A stretch of 64,000 nucleotides of DNA from Loxodes magnus. Its lineage: Eukaryota > Ciliophora > Karyorelictea > Loxodida > Loxodidae. Positions 61,274-64,000 of the stretch are shown here, one piece after another. Numbering within the stretch: position 1 is the first letter of the stretch; every line of letters begins with the position of its first letter. Position numbers and translations under genes: made by a program. Location: assembly GCA_946699065.1 (NCBI GenBank), contig CAMPDV010001246.1:1-64000 (forward strand), written 5' to 3'. The notes below the pieces were generated by a model that saw nothing but the letters and a program-made list of their open reading frames with translations, made no database searches and was not told the origin of the DNA.

Positions 61274-64000
61274 TCAACTCTTCTTCGCTTCAATTTCAAT
61301 TATCTTCCAATTCTCAAACTTTGTTTCTTACATTCCTTCTTCTGATATATTTTTCTACTCTTGACTTAAGTATTATTGTATTTTATATACTCCTTCTTAC
61401 TTTATCACTTAACTCTAATCCTAAAAACTTTCGAGCTATCTTTAAGGATTTCACTTTTACTTTAATCTTTCTATTTAACTTATAAAACCATCTATATCTG
61501 GTCTGATATTCTGGTCGAAAGCTAAGCATCTGTAGAATAGATCAGTTAATTCAGATTCTTGTAGTATTTCGTTTTAAAACATAGGAATCATTTTATTAAT
61601 ATAGACTATTTATTTTAGTTATTCTTATTCATTTATATTTGGATAAAGTCATCCTTCATTAAATATTTCCACTCCGATACAACCTAAAGATCAGATATCA
61701 CTCTTTTAAGTAACTCTCTTTTCAAACTGTTCGGGTGCCAGTCATTGATGTAATCCTCTTTTTTCTATTGATGTTAATCAGTTAGTATTATCGAATAATC
61801 CTAAAATTAGTATCTTTGGAGTATATTCTTCGTCTAATAGAATATTTAGAGATTTTAGTTCTTTATGTATTAAGTTTCTAGAGTGAATAGTCTTTAAGCC
61901 TTCTGCTATTTAACTAAGTAAATTAAGTTTCTAATAATATCTCATGGCAGATTCTTTTAAATTTTCTTTGAATAGTTATTTTGTCTAGATTTACTAGAAC
62001 AAGCTTGCTTAGCACTAAAAATCTAATAACAAGCAAAAGTTGTAATTTTCTTAATCTTAAGTATCAATAGCAACTCCTACAAGTCTTTAAACTCTCGTAC
62101 TGTTTATCAACAGAAGTTCTTTGCACTCGAAATAGAACTAATCTATTAGTTTCTGCTGATCACTCTATTAGGTAAATAGTTTAAGAGCATAATTAGATGC
62201 ATCGATAGTAATAAGATAAACAATTCCGTATTAATCTTTAGCTAATACTTATAAATAATTAAGAAACTGATTGTTGGGAATTAAATCTTTATAGTTTCAA
62301 ATTCTTATATTAGATTAGCTATCTACACTAGCACCATTTTAATATAATAATTATCAAGTATCTTCTACAGTAACAATGTTATATGGTTGGGTATCTTAAG
62401 ATATTTTTATTATTTAGGAGATGTTTAGTTAGGGGTCTAATTTATTAGCTTTCGAAAAGCATTCAAGTGCTTCTTGGTTCTGATTTAAAGCCTAAAGAAC
62501 TAAACCTTTATCGTAATAAGCTTCTGCGTATTCAGGATCTAACTAGACAGCTAAGTTAATAAACTAGGTTGCTTATGAATAATTTCCTAGTTTGAAGAGA
62601 GAAAATCCTTTGTGCTTGTAGGGTTTTGCGAAATTGGAATTAAGTCTAATAGCTTAGTTGAAACTTAAAATAGCTTCATGGTAATTACCTTGATTCTCTA
62701 ACGTCGATCCTTTATTGCAGTGTGCTTCTGAATTATGAGGGTCTAGTTAAAGAGCTATATTATAGCTTTATAAAGCTTCATTGTATTTGCCTAACATTTG
62801 CAGCGCAACACCTTTTTCATTATGGGGAGTTACAAAATTAGAATCTAACTTAAGAGCTATATCATAACTCTAAATTGCTTCAGTATATTTTTCTAATTAA
62901 ATAAGTGCTTTTCCTTTATTAATATGAGTAGCTGCTTAGTGAGGATCTAGTTTAAGAGCTAAATTAAAATTCTAAATAGCTTCATTATTCCTACCTAGCA
63001 TAGAAAGAGTAATTCCTTTATTATTATAGGCAGTTCCAATTTTAGCATCAAGTCTAATAGCTTTATCAAAGCTCTATAAAGCTTCATTATATTTTCCCAA
63101 GTTACGAAGAACGGATCCTTTACAACTATGAGCAAGTGCAAAATTAGGATTTTGCTAAAGTGCTTTATCAAGACTCTATAACGCTTCACTATATTTTCTG
63201 ATGTCATACAATGTAAGTCCTTTATTGTAATGAGTTTCCGAACTATTAGAATCCAGTTTAAGAGCTTTATCGAAGCTTTATAGAGCTTCGTTATAATTAC
63301 CTAGCTGATTCAGTGCAAGTCCTTTATCATTATGAGCTACTATATCATAAGGGTCTAGATTAAGAGCTATGTCAAAACTCTAATTAGCTTCATTGCATTA
63401 ACCTAAGTTACGAAGTGCAGATCCTTTTCCATAGTGTGCAGCTGCAAAATTAGGATTTAGATTAAGAGCTAAATCATAACTTTTAATAGCTTCATTATAT
63501 TTACCTAACTGTTCCAGTACAGATCCTTTATAAAGATGAGTATTTGCATCATAAGAATTTAGTTTAAGAGCTTTATCGAAGCTTTATAGAGCTTCACTAT
63601 ATTTGTTTAGTTTTCCCAGTGCATATCCTTTATAATGATGAGTAGTTGCGTCATTAGGATCCAGTTCAAGAGATTTATCAAAGCTTTAAATAGCTTCATT
63701 ATATTAGCCTAAATTTTGTAGTGTATATCCTTTATAATAATAAGTATTTGCATCATTAGGATCCAGTTCAAGAGCTTTATCAAAGCTTTAAATTGCTTCA
63801 TTATATTAGCCTAAATTTTGTAGTGTATATCCTTTATAATAATAAGTATTTGCATCATTAGGATCCAGTTCAAGAGCTTTATCAAAGCTTTAAATTGCTT
63901 CATTATATTAGCCTAAATTTTGTAGTGTATATCCTTTATAATAATAAGTATTTGCATCATTAGGATCCAGTTCAAGAGATTTATCAAAGCTTTAAATTGC
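61274..64000 (-). CDS. TPR-array - linker - pseudokinase protein, at least 908 aa, N-terminus beyond window
   Basis: Stop TGA 61274-61276 after EAKKS; the frame is intact from there to the window edge. From the edge to about 62460 there are about 15 TPRs (for example YNEAIQSFDKALELDPNDAN), then the linker (DTWQLLYQNGAS, RIWNY, NYALKLF), then HKELKSLNILL near 61870, ILGLFDNTN near 61800, LHQWLAPEQF near 61735 and KSDIWSLGC near 61700. The HRD and DFG Asp are lost, so it is a predicted pseudokinase; APE is kept but the preceding Met is Leu. There are many TGA-encoded Trp codons. The outer TPRs are near-identical 102-bp units, so the full array may extend well past the window. Confidence 0.9.
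63656..64000 (-). repeat. Near-identical 102-bp TPR-coding units at window edge
   Basis: The landmark aggatccagttcaagag occurs at 63656, 63758, 63860 and 63962. The units between are almost identical, differing for example in agcttt/agattt. The array continues past the window. This is a third, independent recent amplification of a TPR unit in this gene family. Confidence 0.9.

Overview
The window is AT-rich eukaryotic DNA from a ciliate that uses a reassigned genetic code. In conserved kinase motifs TAA and TAG fall where Gln is expected and TGA falls where Trp is expected. The same genes nevertheless end at TGA, at the same aligned position in several paralogues. This matches the karyorelict code (UAA/UAG = Gln, UGA = Trp or stop), so a Loxodes-like karyorelict is the best guess. 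That is an inference from the code and base composition, not an identification. Standard-code ORF calling fails here, and because almost no codon is always a stop, long open frames are weak evidence. I relied on recognisable families, paralogue alignment, and in-frame length between a plausible ATG and an aligned terminal TGA.

The dominant content is a dispersed family encoding TPR array - conserved linker - kinase-like domain. Intact members lie at 9881-11860(-), 13874-15436(-), 19646-21727(-), 28834-31623(+) and 61274-64000(-, running off the end). All five have lost the catalytic Asp of HRD (HKE) and the DFG Asp (IFG or ILG), so they are predicted pseudokinases. A distinct subtype at 49929-52803(+), with a near-identical partial copy at 1-819(+), keeps HRDLKSxN, ADFG and a glycine-rich loop like an active TKL-type kinase, but carries frameshifts. 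A further decayed member is at 59231-60560(-). TPR relics are scattered at 8040-8600, 8640-9499 and 32715-32960.

Between these lie repeats and decayed genes: a 5'-truncated non-LTR retrotransposon (22142-23940, -); two relics of a dihydropyrimidine dehydrogenase-like gene (25.0-25.8 kb and 45.7-46.3 kb, both -); an unidentified family, here called family E, with about seven full or partial copies; a ~98-bp satellite in two blocks (25.85-26.69 kb and 33.0-38.69 kb); and a long segmental duplication (1-5090 versus 51987-56880). That duplication is nearly identical over its first 1.6 kb and strongly diverged after.

Layout: 0-5 kb duplicated block copy A; 5.1-6.6 kb family E; 8-9.5 kb TPR relics; 9.9-15.4 kb two pseudokinase genes flanking a decayed coiled-coil gene; 17.4-19.4 kb family E and a small insertion; 19.6-21.7 kb pseudokinase; 22-27 kb LINE, family E fragment, DPD relic, satellite; 27.3-31.6 kb an intact unknown gene and the largest pseudokinase gene; 32-38.7 kb relics and satellite; 39-43 kb two unidentified gene-like regions; 43.5-49.3 kb family E and DPD relics; 49.9-57 kb kinase plus duplicated block copy B; 59-64 kb kinase family. 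I saw no tRNA, rRNA, CRISPR or telomere repeat, and no promoter motif I could support. Coordinates of relics are approximate.
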